Source: Actinomadura rayongensis (GTDB lineage Bacteria > Actinomycetota > Actinomycetes > Streptosporangiales > Streptosporangiaceae). Taken from it: 64,000 nt of DNA. The position numbers and the translations under genes are program-made. How positions within the stretch are numbered: position 1 is the stretch's first letter; each line of letters starts with the position of its first letter. The stretch is from NCBI RefSeq assembly GCF_009831215.1, contig NZ_WUTW01000005.1:310001-374000 (forward strand). Reading direction: 5' to 3'. Under the pieces are notes generated by a model. That model saw nothing but the letters and a program-made list of their open reading frames with translations, searched no databases and was not told the DNA's origin. Below are positions 35,828 through 43,688 of this stretch, one piece after another.

Positions 35828-36990
35828 GCCCCGTCCGGCGGCGCGACGCGCTGCGGCTTGCGGGCACCGCCCTGGCGTTGTCGGCGTGCGGGGTGAAAGG
35901 CCGGGCGGCCACTCCGGACGTCACGTCGTTCTGGGCCGGGAAACGGCGAACGGGACGGTTGAGCTGGGCGAACTGGCCCGGCTACATCGAGGACGACCGG
36001 GCGACGCTCACCGCGTTCGAGAAGGACACCGGAATCCGCGTCGCGTACCGGGAGGCCATTCAGGAGATGGGGCCGTGGTTCGGCAAGATCCGGGCGCCGC
36101 TGGCGGCCGGGCAGTCGATCGGCTTCGACCTGATGGTCATGACGAACGGGATCCAGCTGGAGCAGTGCCGGCGGCTCGGCTATCTGGCGCCGCTGGATCT
36201 GTCCCGGTTGCCGAACTTCGCCGCGCACGCCGCGCCGGGGTTCCGGAATCCGTCGTATGACCCGGGCAACGCGTTCACCGTCCCGTACGAGGCGGGCATC
36301 ACGGGGATCGCCTACAACACGAAGTACGTGGACGAGGAGATCACCAGCATCGCCCAGCTGTTCGCGCCGAAATACCGGGGGCGGGTCGGGATGATGAGCG
36401 ACGCGCAGGAACTCGGGAGTTTCGGGCTGTTCTCCGTCGGGGTGGATCCGGAGACGTCGCGGCCGTCCGACTGGGAGAAGGCCGCGGCCCGGCTGCGGCG
36501 GCAGCGCGACGACGGGATCGTGCGGAAGTACTACACGCAGGATTACGTCGACGCCGTCAGCAAGGGCGACGTGTGGCTGACGATGGCGTGGTCCGGCGAC
36601 GTCTACACGCTGACCAGCCCGGACGTGAAGTTCGTGGTGCCGTCCGAGGGCGGGACGCTGTGGACGGACAATCTCTGCATTCCACGGACCGCGTCTTCTC
36701 CCGTGGACGCCCTGACGCTCATGGACTGGCTGTATCTCCCGGCCCACAATGCGCCGCTGACGGAATTCGTCAACTACATCACCCCGGTGTCCGGCGTGCA
36801 GGAGATCGTCCGCCGGGACGCGGCTCAGGCCACCGGCCGCGAGCGCGCCGACCTGACGCGGCTGGGCGCGAGCCCGCTGGTGTTCCCTTCGGCGTCCGAC
36901 ATGGCGCGGCTCCGCCGCTACCGCCGTCTCACTCCGGACGAGCAGCCTCGTTACCTGGGAATCTTCGAGCCGATCGCCCGGGGTTCGTGA
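35824..36990 (+). CDS. potD: Polyamine-type ABC transporter substrate-binding lipoprotein
   Basis: 388 residues from TTG 35824, which overlaps the potA stop by four bases (TTGA). The signal has RRRDALRLAGTALALSAC: a twin-arginine-like stretch followed by lipobox LSAC, suggesting a Tat-exported lipoprotein. Binding-fold motifs are LSWANWPGYIEDDRATLTAF, DLMVMTNG, VPYEAGITGIAYNTK, and MAWSGDVY before the second lobe. These match PotD/PotF-type proteins. The TTG start needs checking, but upstream residues belong to another frame of potA. Confidence 0.9.
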
Positions 36991-37850
36991 TGCCGTTCTC
37001 CCGTCGCCTGGCGCCGTATCTGCTGGTCCTGCCGGGCGGGTTGTGGCTGGCGGTGTTCTTCGTCGTCCCGGTGGCGATGATGGCGTCGCTGTCGCTCCAG
37101 ACGGGGAATCTCATCGACGGATTCCGCCAGACGTTCCACTGGCAGAACTACACCGACGGCCTGGGTACCTACGGGGACACGTTCGTCCGGTCCCTCTGGT
37201 ACGGCCTTCTCGCGACGATCCTGTGCATCGCGCTCGCCTATCCGGCCGCCTACTGGATCGCCTTCCGCGCCGGACGCCGCAAATCCAGCTACCTGCTCCT
37301 GCTCCTCATTCCCTATTTCGTGTCGTTCGTGCTGCGGACGGTGGCGTGGAAGCTGGTCCTCACCGACAACGGCCCGGTTCTCGGACCGCTGCGCGACCAC
37401 GGGATCGTTCCATCCGACTTCCACGTCCTCGACACGACGACGGCCGTGGTGGCGGGCCTCACCTACACCTACCTGCCGTTCATGGTCCTGCCGGTCTACG
37501 TGGCGCTGGAACGCCTGGACCCGCGTCTGATCGAGGCGGCCCACGACCTCCACGCCGACCGCACGGCCGCGTTCGCCCGCGTCGTCCTGCCGCTCTCCCT
37601 GCCGGGCGTCTTCGCCGGAGTGGTCATGACGTTCGTACCGGCGTCCGCGGACTACGTGAACGCCGAAATCCTCGGCGGTCCGCGCAACACGATGATCGGC
37701 AACGTCATCCAGGCCCAGTACTTCGACGACGGCGCCTATCCCGTGGCGTCCGCCCTCTCCTTCACGCTGATGGCGATCCTGCTGGCCGGAATCTTCCTCT
37801 ACGCCCGAGCACTCGGCACACGCGGAATCCTGGACACGCCCACACCATGA
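36990..37850 (+). CDS. potB: Polyamine-type ABC transporter permease (PotB-like)
   Basis: 286 residues with six membrane helices. The coupling loop EAAHDLHADRTAAFARVVLP is the EAA motif that contacts the ATPase. The N-terminal LVLPGGLWLAVFFVVPVAMM is typical of PotB. The ATG shares its A with the potD stop (TGATG); a GTG three bases earlier is possible. It overlaps potC by four bases. Confidence 0.92.
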   Translation: MPFSRRLAPYLLVLPGGLWLAVFFVVPVAMMASLSLQTGNLIDGFRQTFHWQNYTDGLGTYGDTFVRSLWYGLLATILCIALAYPAAYWIAFRAGRRKSSYLLLLLIPYFVSFVLRTVAWKLVLTDNGPVLGPLRDHGIVPSDFHVLDTTTAVVAGLTYTYLPFMVLPVYVALERLDPRLIEAAHDLHADRTAAFARVVLPLSLPGVFAGVVMTFVPASADYVNAEILGGPRNTMIGNVIQAQYFDDGAYPVASALSFTLMAILLAGIFLYARALGTRGILDTPTP

Positions 37851-38683
37851 AATTTCCCGCCCGCCGCCGATTCTCCCCGCTCCGCCTCTACACCCTGCTC
37901 CTGATCGCCTGGCTGCTCCTGCCGATCGCCGTCATGATCGTCTTTGGCTTCAACGACGTCCACGGCAAGCAGAACTTCCGCTGGGAGGGCTTCACGCTCA
38001 GGTGGTACACCCACCTGTTCGCCAAGCCCGACCTGACGACCGCCGCCCTCAACTCCCTGACGATCGCCGCCCTGAGCACAGCAATGGCGACCGCGCTGGG
38101 AACCCCTCTGGGCCTGGCCTTGGCCCGCCACCGCTTCCGAGGCCGAGGCACGGCAACGGCCGTCCTCTTCCTGGTGATCGCCTGCCCGGACCTGGTCATG
38201 GGAGCATCGCTGCTCTCGATGTTCGTGACATTCGACGTCCCCCGCGGCTATCCGACCATCCTGGCCGCGCACACGATGGTCGCGACCGCCTTCGTGGCGA
38301 CAACAGTCCGCGCACGAGCGGTAAGTCTGGACCCGTCCCTGGAAGAAGCGGCAGAAGACCTGGGCGCAACCGCCTGGCCGAGATTCCGCCTGATAACGCT
38401 CCCCCTCATCACCCCGGGCATCCTGGCCGGCGCCCTTCTGGCCTTCGTCCTCTCCATCGACGACTTCGTCATCGCGAACTTCACCAGCGGCACCACGCTC
38501 ACCTTTCCCCTATGGATCTGGGCATCGACGAGAACCGGCACACCGCCCCAGGTCAACGTCCTCGGCACCCTGATCTTCGCCATCGCCACCGCCCTCGCCG
38601 CCCTCGCCGGGATACGCGGTTCGAGGACGCAGCGGAAACCGGCGTCGCGCGCACCGCGTTCAGCGGATGCCGTCGGCCGATAG
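37847..38683 (+). CDS. potC: Polyamine-type ABC transporter permease (PotC-like)
   Basis: 278 residues with six membrane helices and the EAA loop EEAAEDLGATAWPRFRLITL. FGFNDVHGKQNFRWEGFTLR matches the first periplasmic segment of PotC proteins. ATG 37847 overlaps potB (ATGA). Codons here use A-ending forms more often than the rest of the window, which is mild and not evidence of transfer on its own. Its last 24 bases overlap the end of the convergent TetR gene. Confidence 0.92.
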   Translation: MKFPARRRFSPLRLYTLLLIAWLLLPIAVMIVFGFNDVHGKQNFRWEGFTLRWYTHLFAKPDLTTAALNSLTIAALSTAMATALGTPLGLALARHRFRGRGTATAVLFLVIACPDLVMGASLLSMFVTFDVPRGYPTILAAHTMVATAFVATTVRARAVSLDPSLEEAAEDLGATAWPRFRLITLPLITPGILAGALLAFVLSIDDFVIANFTSGTTLTFPLWIWASTRTGTPPQVNVLGTLIFAIATALAALAGIRGSRTQRKPASRAPRSADAVGR

Positions 38684-39256
38684 TGCGGGGGTGTCCGTGC
38701 CCTGTCGGACCAGCAGGAGAAGGCGCTCTGTTCGAGCGGCGTCCGTGGCGGTCAGCGCGATCCCGTTGGCCAGGGCGAGCAATTCCGTCGCGCTGAGGTC
38801 CGGGCGGACGGCGCCCGCGCTTTGCGCCCGGGTCAGCAGCGCGGACGCGGCCGTGTGCATCGAGTCGTGCCAGTGGTCGAACAGTGCGGAGCGCTGACCC
38901 GTGCGGTCGTCGGTGATCGACAGCGCCAGTTCCCGTTTGGTCGCCACGTGCGCGACGAAGTCCCGCAGCCAGCCGAAAAGGGCGTCGCCGGGAGGGTCCA
39001 CGGTCAGCAGGGAGCGGCTTCGGTCGCAGAGCGCGGCCACTTCATCGGCGTAGACCGCGATGATCAGTTCGCGGCGCGTCGGGAAGTGCCGGTACATCGT
39101 GGCGTTGCCGACGCCGGCCCGGCGGGCGATGTCGTCGAGCGGGGCGTCGACGCCGTGGTCGTGGAAGACGTCCCTGGCCGCGGCCACGAGCAGGTCGTAG
39201 TTGCGCTGGGCGTCCGCGCGGCGCCGACGCCCGGGCTCCGCGCTCTGCGCTGACAT
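38660..39256 (-). CDS. TetR-family transcriptional repressor
   Basis: 198 residues. The helix-turn-helix is in PLDDIARRAGVGNATMYRHF, followed by PTRRELIIAVYADEVAAL. The C-terminal ligand domain resembles the SbtR-like group of actinomycete regulators. ATG 39256 has AAGGAGAGTC upstream. It is divergent from the SnoaL-like gene with a strong double dyad between them, so it most likely represses both. Its 3' end overlaps potC by 24 bases, but it lies downstream of potADBC and need not control it. Confidence 0.9.
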   Translation of the reverse strand: MSAQSAEPGRRRRADAQRNYDLLVAAARDVFHDHGVDAPLDDIARRAGVGNATMYRHFPTRRELIIAVYADEVAALCDRSRSLLTVDPPGDALFGWLRDFVAHVATKRELALSITDDRTGQRSALFDHWHDSMHTAASALLTRAQSAGAVRPDLSATELLALANGIALTATDAARTERLLLLVRQGTDTPALSADGIR

Positions 39257-39273
39257 GACTCTCCTTGCCAATC

Positions 39274-39323
39274 GGGGACTTCCCCGGTTACGGTAGCCGA
39301 ACCCGTTAACCGGGGAACTCCCC
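39274..39323. promoter_or_regulatory. Double-dyad operator between tetR and the SnoaL-like gene
   Basis: Two GGGGA-N2-TCCCC dyads (39274-39285 and 39312-39323) are arranged so that the whole region is also an inverted repeat: 17-base arms at 39274-39290 and 39307-39323 match at 16 of 17 positions. It lies 18 bases upstream of the TetR start and 31 bases before the divergent gene, the normal place for a TetR operator. Confidence 0.75.
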
Positions 39324-39353
39324 ATTTACCATCGCCGCCGGAGGAGAAGCCGC

Positions 39354-39767
39354 ATGCCGCAGGGAGCAGAGCGCCCAGGGCCGGGAGAGGTTCACCGGCG
39401 CACCGTCGAGAGCTACCCGCAGATTCTGCAAGGCCGGCTCGACGGCGCCCTGGAACTGATCGATCCCGAGGTCGTCGACCACCGGGGCGGCACCCAGGGC
39501 GATCACCGGGGGCGCGACGCGTGGCGACACAAGTGGGAACAGATCAGCGCCGACGGCACGTTCCACGACGTCTCGGTGACGATCGAGCAGAACATCGTCT
39601 CGGGCGACACCTCCGTCAACCGCTACACCGTGCGGGGCACCCACACCGGCTCCGGCCGACGCTACGAAGTCCTCAGCATGGACATGGTCCGCGTCCGCGA
39701 CGGCCGCATCGTCGAGCACTGGGCCCTGCTCGACGTCGACGCGATGCGCGACCAGTTGGGCGTGTGA
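39354..39767 (+). CDS. SnoaL-like (NTF2-fold) ester cyclase family protein
   Basis: 137 residues with the NTF2-like pattern: GRLDGALELIDPEVVDHRGG, GRDAWRHKWEQI, TVRGTHTGSGRRYE, then RVRDGRIVEHWALLDVDAMR. Members include polyketide cyclases and many small-molecule isomerases or binding proteins; no polyketide genes are nearby, so the substrate is unknown. ATG 39354 follows CGGAGGAGAAG. It is divergent from TetR and presumably repressed by it. It ends 11 bases from the convergent decarboxylase gene. Confidence 0.84.
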   Translation: MPQGAERPGPGEVHRRTVESYPQILQGRLDGALELIDPEVVDHRGGTQGDHRGRDAWRHKWEQISADGTFHDVSVTIEQNIVSGDTSVNRYTVRGTHTGSGRRYEVLSMDMVRVRDGRIVEHWALLDVDAMRDQLGV

Positions 39768-39778
39768 GAAAACGATGC

Positions 39779-41401
39779 TCAGGCGAGTTCGGCGGGGAGG
39801 TCGTGGGGGTTGATCTCGGCGGCGATCAGGGCTGGTCTGGCGGAGGATTTCGCGGCGGCGAGGGCCGCGTCGAAGTCGGCTTCGGTGTTCACTGATCGGG
39901 CGGACGGGATGCCCAGGCCTTGGGCGACCTGGGTGAAGTTCCATTTGTTCAGCGTCAGGTAGGGGGCCGGCGGTGTTCCTGGGTGGGTGAAATAGTCCTC
40001 GTTCACCAGGAACTGCTCGTAGGCGTAGAGGGCGTTGTCGATGACGATGACGACCGGGTCGCGGTTGTAGCGGGCCATTGTGGACAGGGCCTGGGCGGTC
40101 ATGTGGAAGCCGCCGTCGCCGCAGATCACCAGGGGGCGGCGGGACGAGCCGAAGGCCGCTCCGACGGACGCGGCGACCGAATGGCCGATCGAGGCCCAGA
40201 CGGCGCTGCAGAGGAAGCCGTCGCGGCCTTTCACAGGCAGGTTCGCGGCCGAGTAGACGCCGAGGAAGATGTCGGGCACGACGATCCAGGACGCGTCCAG
40301 GGCCGCGGCGATCCGCTCGAAGACGCCCCGGTAGGTGAGGGCGCCGGCGGGCGGGCCGGGGGCGGGCGGTCTTAGCGCGGGCGGGGACGGGCGCGGGGGT
40401 GCCTTCGCCGCCTCGGTCGCCAGGGCTGTGACCAGGGCACCGATCTCGGCGTTCTGTTTGGCGCCGGTCCGGATTTTCACCGTGCCGTCGTAGGCGGAGA
40501 TGATGTGGTCACGGCCGCCCGCCACCAGGCGCGCGTAGCCGCTGGGGAACACGCAGCCGAGCGTCACGAGCAGGTCGGCGTGCTCGACGGCGTCCGCGGC
40601 GGCGGGCGCCGAGTGCGGCGGGTCGTAGACGCCGACCCAGCCGTTCCCCTGCTCGGCGAGCGTCGACTTGGCGAGCAGCGCGCTCGACCAGCGCACGCCG
40701 AGCCGCGCGATCAGGTCGGCGACGCGGTCGGCGAGGCCGTAGCGCTGGATCTCCGCGCCGACCAGCAGCACCGGCGACGTCGCGGCGCGGATCTGCGCGA
40801 CGATCGTTGCGGCGAGCTGCTTCTCGGTACCGACCGGCGGGACGCCCGGCGACAGCGATCCTGTGGGCGACGGGCACGCCTTTCTCCACAGATCTTGGGC
40901 GATCTCGACATAGACCGGCTTCTTCGTTCTCAGCGCGGTGGTGAGCGCGCCGTCCACCACGGCCGGGACGTCGGCGGCCTTCTCGGCGCGGACCGCGCTC
41001 GCGGTGACGAGCTTGTACGCGGTCAGGTCCGCGTCGGGCCGTCCGGTGGAATGCGAGAACAGGACGTCGAACGTCTTCAGCTTGTCCAGCTGCGCACGGC
41101 TCGGCCCGCCGTTCAGCACGACGACCGGGCTGCGCTCCACGAACGCGCCGCCGATCGCGTTGATCATGCTCAGCACGCCGACCCCGTTGGCGACCGCGAC
41201 GGCGCCGAGTCCCTTCGTCCGCGCGTAACCGTCCGCCGCGTACCCGGCCTCCAGGTCGCTCGCGGTGACGACCGGCGTGATCCCGTGCGCGGCGGTCGCC
41301 CCGTAGAGGTCCGCGCAGTAGGCGCCCGGAACGCCGAACAAGGTGTCCACGCGCTGCTGCGCCAGCCGCGTGAGGACGTAGTCGGCGACCGTGAACGTCA
41401 C
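39779..41401 (-). CDS. Thiamine-diphosphate 2-oxoacid decarboxylase (indolepyruvate/pyruvate decarboxylase-like)
   Basis: 540 residues. The N-terminal PYR domain has LFGVPGAYCADLYGA and SDLEAGYAADGYAR, with Glu51 at the position that activates the cofactor. The central domain is degenerate. The C-terminal PP domain has CGDGGFHMTAQALSTMARYN ... IDN at about 427-456, the metal-diphosphate motif. PDC enzymes use an adjacent His pair; here FSHST keeps one His (117). Layout and length fit IpdC/PDC-type enzymes that turn 2-oxo acids into aldehydes. GTG 41401 follows GGAGG and overlaps the upstream oxidase stop by four bases. Substrate is inferred only from this coupling. Confidence 0.88.
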   Translation of the reverse strand: MTFTVADYVLTRLAQQRVDTLFGVPGAYCADLYGATAAHGITPVVTASDLEAGYAADGYARTKGLGAVAVANGVGVLSMINAIGGAFVERSPVVVLNGGPSRAQLDKLKTFDVLFSHSTGRPDADLTAYKLVTASAVRAEKAADVPAVVDGALTTALRTKKPVYVEIAQDLWRKACPSPTGSLSPGVPPVGTEKQLAATIVAQIRAATSPVLLVGAEIQRYGLADRVADLIARLGVRWSSALLAKSTLAEQGNGWVGVYDPPHSAPAAADAVEHADLLVTLGCVFPSGYARLVAGGRDHIISAYDGTVKIRTGAKQNAEIGALVTALATEAAKAPPRPSPPALRPPAPGPPAGALTYRGVFERIAAALDASWIVVPDIFLGVYSAANLPVKGRDGFLCSAVWASIGHSVAASVGAAFGSSRRPLVICGDGGFHMTAQALSTMARYNRDPVVIVIDNALYAYEQFLVNEDYFTHPGTPPAPYLTLNKWNFTQVAQGLGIPSARSVNTEADFDAALAAAKSSARPALIAAEINPHDLPAELA

Positions 41402-42492
41402 CGGTCCTCCAAGGACGCCGCCAGACGCGGATCCACGACCGGAGCGTTGCGCGGATGGTGAATGTGCGTGTCGGGCAGCGGTTCCGCCGGAGCGAGCCCG
41501 AACCATTTCGCGATCCCCCGGACGAGCTGCTTGCAGCACGCCTTGTTGGGGACCTCGCTGTTCACCTTCTGCTCGGTCGTCCCGCCGATGACGACATGGT
41601 CGCTGCGCGGGAACATGTACCCGTCCCGGCCGAGCAGGTATTTCAGTCCCGGCTGCGGCGGAAGCATCGCCAGTTGCCCGGTGATCGGGCACATCTTGGC
41701 GTCGTTGAACAGCTTCATCGAACCGAGTCCCGTGCAGTTGACGATGATGTTCTGCGACAGCGCGAGAACTTCCGCGCGGCTCGCGAACCGGCGGAGCACG
41801 ATCGGCACGTGGCGCGCCGCGAGATCAGTCTCCAGCCGGTTCAGGAACACGGGAGGCTCGATCAGCAGCGTCTGGTATTCGAACCCGCGCCGCGCGGGCC
41901 CGCTGACGGGCAGCCGGTCGCACTTCTTCCGCTCCGGCAGGAGGTTCGGCAGCCAGTCCCGGACGATCTCCAGGTTCTCCGACTCCTTCGGCGTGAACAA
42001 CGGCCGCTCGAAGACGCCGAAATTCTGCCCCACACTGCACTTGAACTTCGTATAGGCCGTCGTGATGATCTGCTTGAGTTCTTCCTTCTTCCCGACCGAG
42101 TCGATGACCGACACGCCCCACTCCCCGCCCGCCTTGTGCGAGGTCGTGTCGACCGGCCGCCGGTCGGAGTAGATCGTGACATCGAGCCCGAGATCCAGCA
42201 GCAAGGTCGCGGCGGTGAGCCCCATGACGCCCGCGCCGAGCACCGCGACCTCGGTGTCATGCGACGTCGTGAGCCGTTCCCGGACGATGTCGCGAACCTT
42301 CGCCGCGCACCCCCAGCTCAGCGTGATCCCCGCGCCGCCGTGCCCGTAGTTGTGGACGACGAACTTCCCCGACACCGTCTCGGCGTCCAGCCGGTACGCC
42401 CCTTTGCGAAAGGGCCGCACACCGGCGACGCACGCCCCGGCCGCCTCGGGATCGAACGTGAAGTCCGGCGTCGGAAGCAACCCTGCGCTCAT
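41398..42492 (-). CDS. DAO-like FAD oxidoreductase with circularly permuted motif order
   Basis: 364 residues. The Rossmann FAD motif VAVLGAGVMGLTAATLLLDL is at about 82-101, not at the N-terminus. Before it lie GVRPFRKGAYRLDAE (24-38) and HNYGHGGAGITLSWGC (47-62). In D-amino-acid and D-aspartate oxidases the equivalent RPxR and HNYGHGG segments are at the C-terminus, after the substrate domain. Here the substrate domain (IVNCTGLGSMK at 250-260; HVVIGGTTEQ at 299-308) is last and the protein ends without a second copy. So the chain appears permuted. ATG 42492 has a GGGGGTGAAAG ribosome site. Expected chemistry is FAD-dependent oxidation of an amine or amino acid; substrate unknown. Confidence 0.85.
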   Translation of the reverse strand: MSAGLLPTPDFTFDPEAAGACVAGVRPFRKGAYRLDAETVSGKFVVHNYGHGGAGITLSWGCAAKVRDIVRERLTTSHDTEVAVLGAGVMGLTAATLLLDLGLDVTIYSDRRPVDTTSHKAGGEWGVSVIDSVGKKEELKQIITTAYTKFKCSVGQNFGVFERPLFTPKESENLEIVRDWLPNLLPERKKCDRLPVSGPARRGFEYQTLLIEPPVFLNRLETDLAARHVPIVLRRFASRAEVLALSQNIIVNCTGLGSMKLFNDAKMCPITGQLAMLPPQPGLKYLLGRDGYMFPRSDHVVIGGTTEQKVNSEVPNKACCKQLVRGIAKWFGLAPAEPLPDTHIHHPRNAPVVDPRLAASLEDR

Positions 42493-42685
42493 CTTTCACC
42501 CCCGTTTCCAGAGGCACTACCCGCGCCCTCCGCGACACCAGCCCGCCGACGCCGTTCCTTTAGCCTCCCAACGCCGGATCCGAACCCGGCCGCCCCGCGG
42601 AAAATCCGTTTCCGGACGGCCGCCGGACCCCGTATATTCGCCGGGTCCGCGGGTCCCACCGGCGGACGTTCTCCGAGGAGTGACC

Positions 42686-42934
42686 GTGGCCGACGACGAG
42701 AAGCCCATCGCGATCGGCGAGGCCCTCCCGGGCATCGAGGTCCTGCCGCTGCCGGAGCGCTGGACGGCCCTGGGCGGGATCGTCCTCGTGAAATGCCTGG
42801 ACGAAGAGGGCCACCCGAGCTGGGCCTTCCGCACCACCGACGGGTTCAGCGACGAGGAACTGCTCGGCGCGCTGACCATCCGCACGGACATGCTCCGCCG
42901 CGACTGTCTCGCCGCCTACGAAGAGGGCGACTAG
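42686..42934 (+). CDS. Small hypothetical acidic protein
   Basis: 82 residues, not recognised by function. The pattern LPERWTALGGIVLVKCLDEE, then GHPSWAFRTTDGFSDEELLG, looks like a small alpha/beta domain seen in actinomycete hypothetical proteins. GTG 42686 is placed six bases after GAGGAG; GTG 42680 is in frame but too close to that site. It is divergent from the oxidase operon, and its TAG stop lies in CTAG, which also holds the stop of the convergent NrtR-like gene. Confidence 0.7.
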   Translation: MADDEKPIAIGEALPGIEVLPLPERWTALGGIVLVKCLDEEGHPSWAFRTTDGFSDEELLGALTIRTDMLRRDCLAAYEEGD

Positions 42935-43617
42935 GGGCGGGGGCGGAGCATCGGGGGGCGGAGTTGTTCGGCGTCGCCGCGGCGGTAGAGGCGGGCGGGA
43001 CGGCCGCCGTCGCGGGTCGTGGAATGGCCGGTCGGGACGAGGAAGCCGTCCGCGCCGGTGACCTTGCGGTGGAAATTGCGGGGGTCGAGCGGGGTGCCCC
43101 AGACGATCTCGTAGACGCGGCGCAGTTCGGCGACCGTGAACTCGGCCGGGCAGAACGCGGCGGCGAGCGAGGTGTATTCGAGTTTCGCCCGCGCCCGTTC
43201 CATTCCGTCGCAGAGGATGCGGCGGTGGTCGAAGGCGGGACGGTCGCGCTCCACCAGGTCGTCCACGGCCTGCCAGAGGACCTGCGCGCGGCTGGACGCG
43301 GGCAGGTCCGGCGCGAGGCCGAGGTAGGCGACGCTGACGACGCGCTGGCGCGGGTCGCGGTCGGGGTAGCCGTAGGTGGCGAGCTGTTCGAGGTGGATCC
43401 GGACGTCCGCGAGCCCCGCGCGTTCGGCCATCAGCCGGGACGCGGCGGCGGGCAGGTCCTCGTCGAGCTGGATGAAGCCGCCGGGCAGGGACCACGCGCC
43501 GTCGTAGGGCGCCCGGTCGCGCCGCCACATCAGCGCGCAGAGCCGCTGCTCGCGGACGGTGAGAACGACGAGGTCGACGGTGACGGCGAGCCGCGGCACG
43601 GACATGCCCATGAACAT
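42931..43617 (-). CDS. nrtR: NrtR-type regulator (catalytically degenerate Nudix plus winged helix)
   Basis: 228 residues. Residues about 10-150 form a Nudix fold (WSLPGGFIQLDEDLPAAASR); the box lacks the R-E and E-E pairs (RL and ER instead), as in NrtR repressors that bind ADP-ribose without hydrolysis. The C-terminal winged helix is EFTVAELRRVYEIVWGTPLD, then PRNFHRKVTG. NrtR controls NAD metabolism genes in many bacteria; none are adjacent, so the regulon is elsewhere. Starts at ATG 43617, 43611 or 43605 are all possible. The stop is shared with the convergent gene within CTAG. Confidence 0.85.
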   Translation of the reverse strand: MFMGMSVPRLAVTVDLVVLTVREQRLCALMWRRDRAPYDGAWSLPGGFIQLDEDLPAAASRLMAERAGLADVRIHLEQLATYGYPDRDPRQRVVSVAYLGLAPDLPASSRAQVLWQAVDDLVERDRPAFDHRRILCDGMERARAKLEYTSLAAAFCPAEFTVAELRRVYEIVWGTPLDPRNFHRKVTGADGFLVPTGHSTTRDGGRPARLYRRGDAEQLRPPMLRPRP

Positions 43618-43646
43618 AATCGGTCCGGGACGTCCGCGCGGCCAGA

Positions 43647-43682
43647 GCGCCGCACACCGGCCGACCGACCGGTGTGCGGCGC
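43647..43682 (-). terminator. Hairpin after the flotillin gene
   Basis: Perfect 14-base-pair stem (GCGCCGCACACCGG at 43647-43660 with partner at 43669-43682) and an eight-base loop, starting seven bases beyond the flotillin stop. It lacks a T-run on either side. It could also overlap an NrtR-like operator, but position favours termination. Confidence 0.65.
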
Positions 43683-43688
43683 GAACCG

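Noticed and set aside
37847..38683. Horizontal transfer of potC from its slightly different codon use
   Set aside because: The shift is mild, the gene overlaps potB by four bases, and the operon order is standard.
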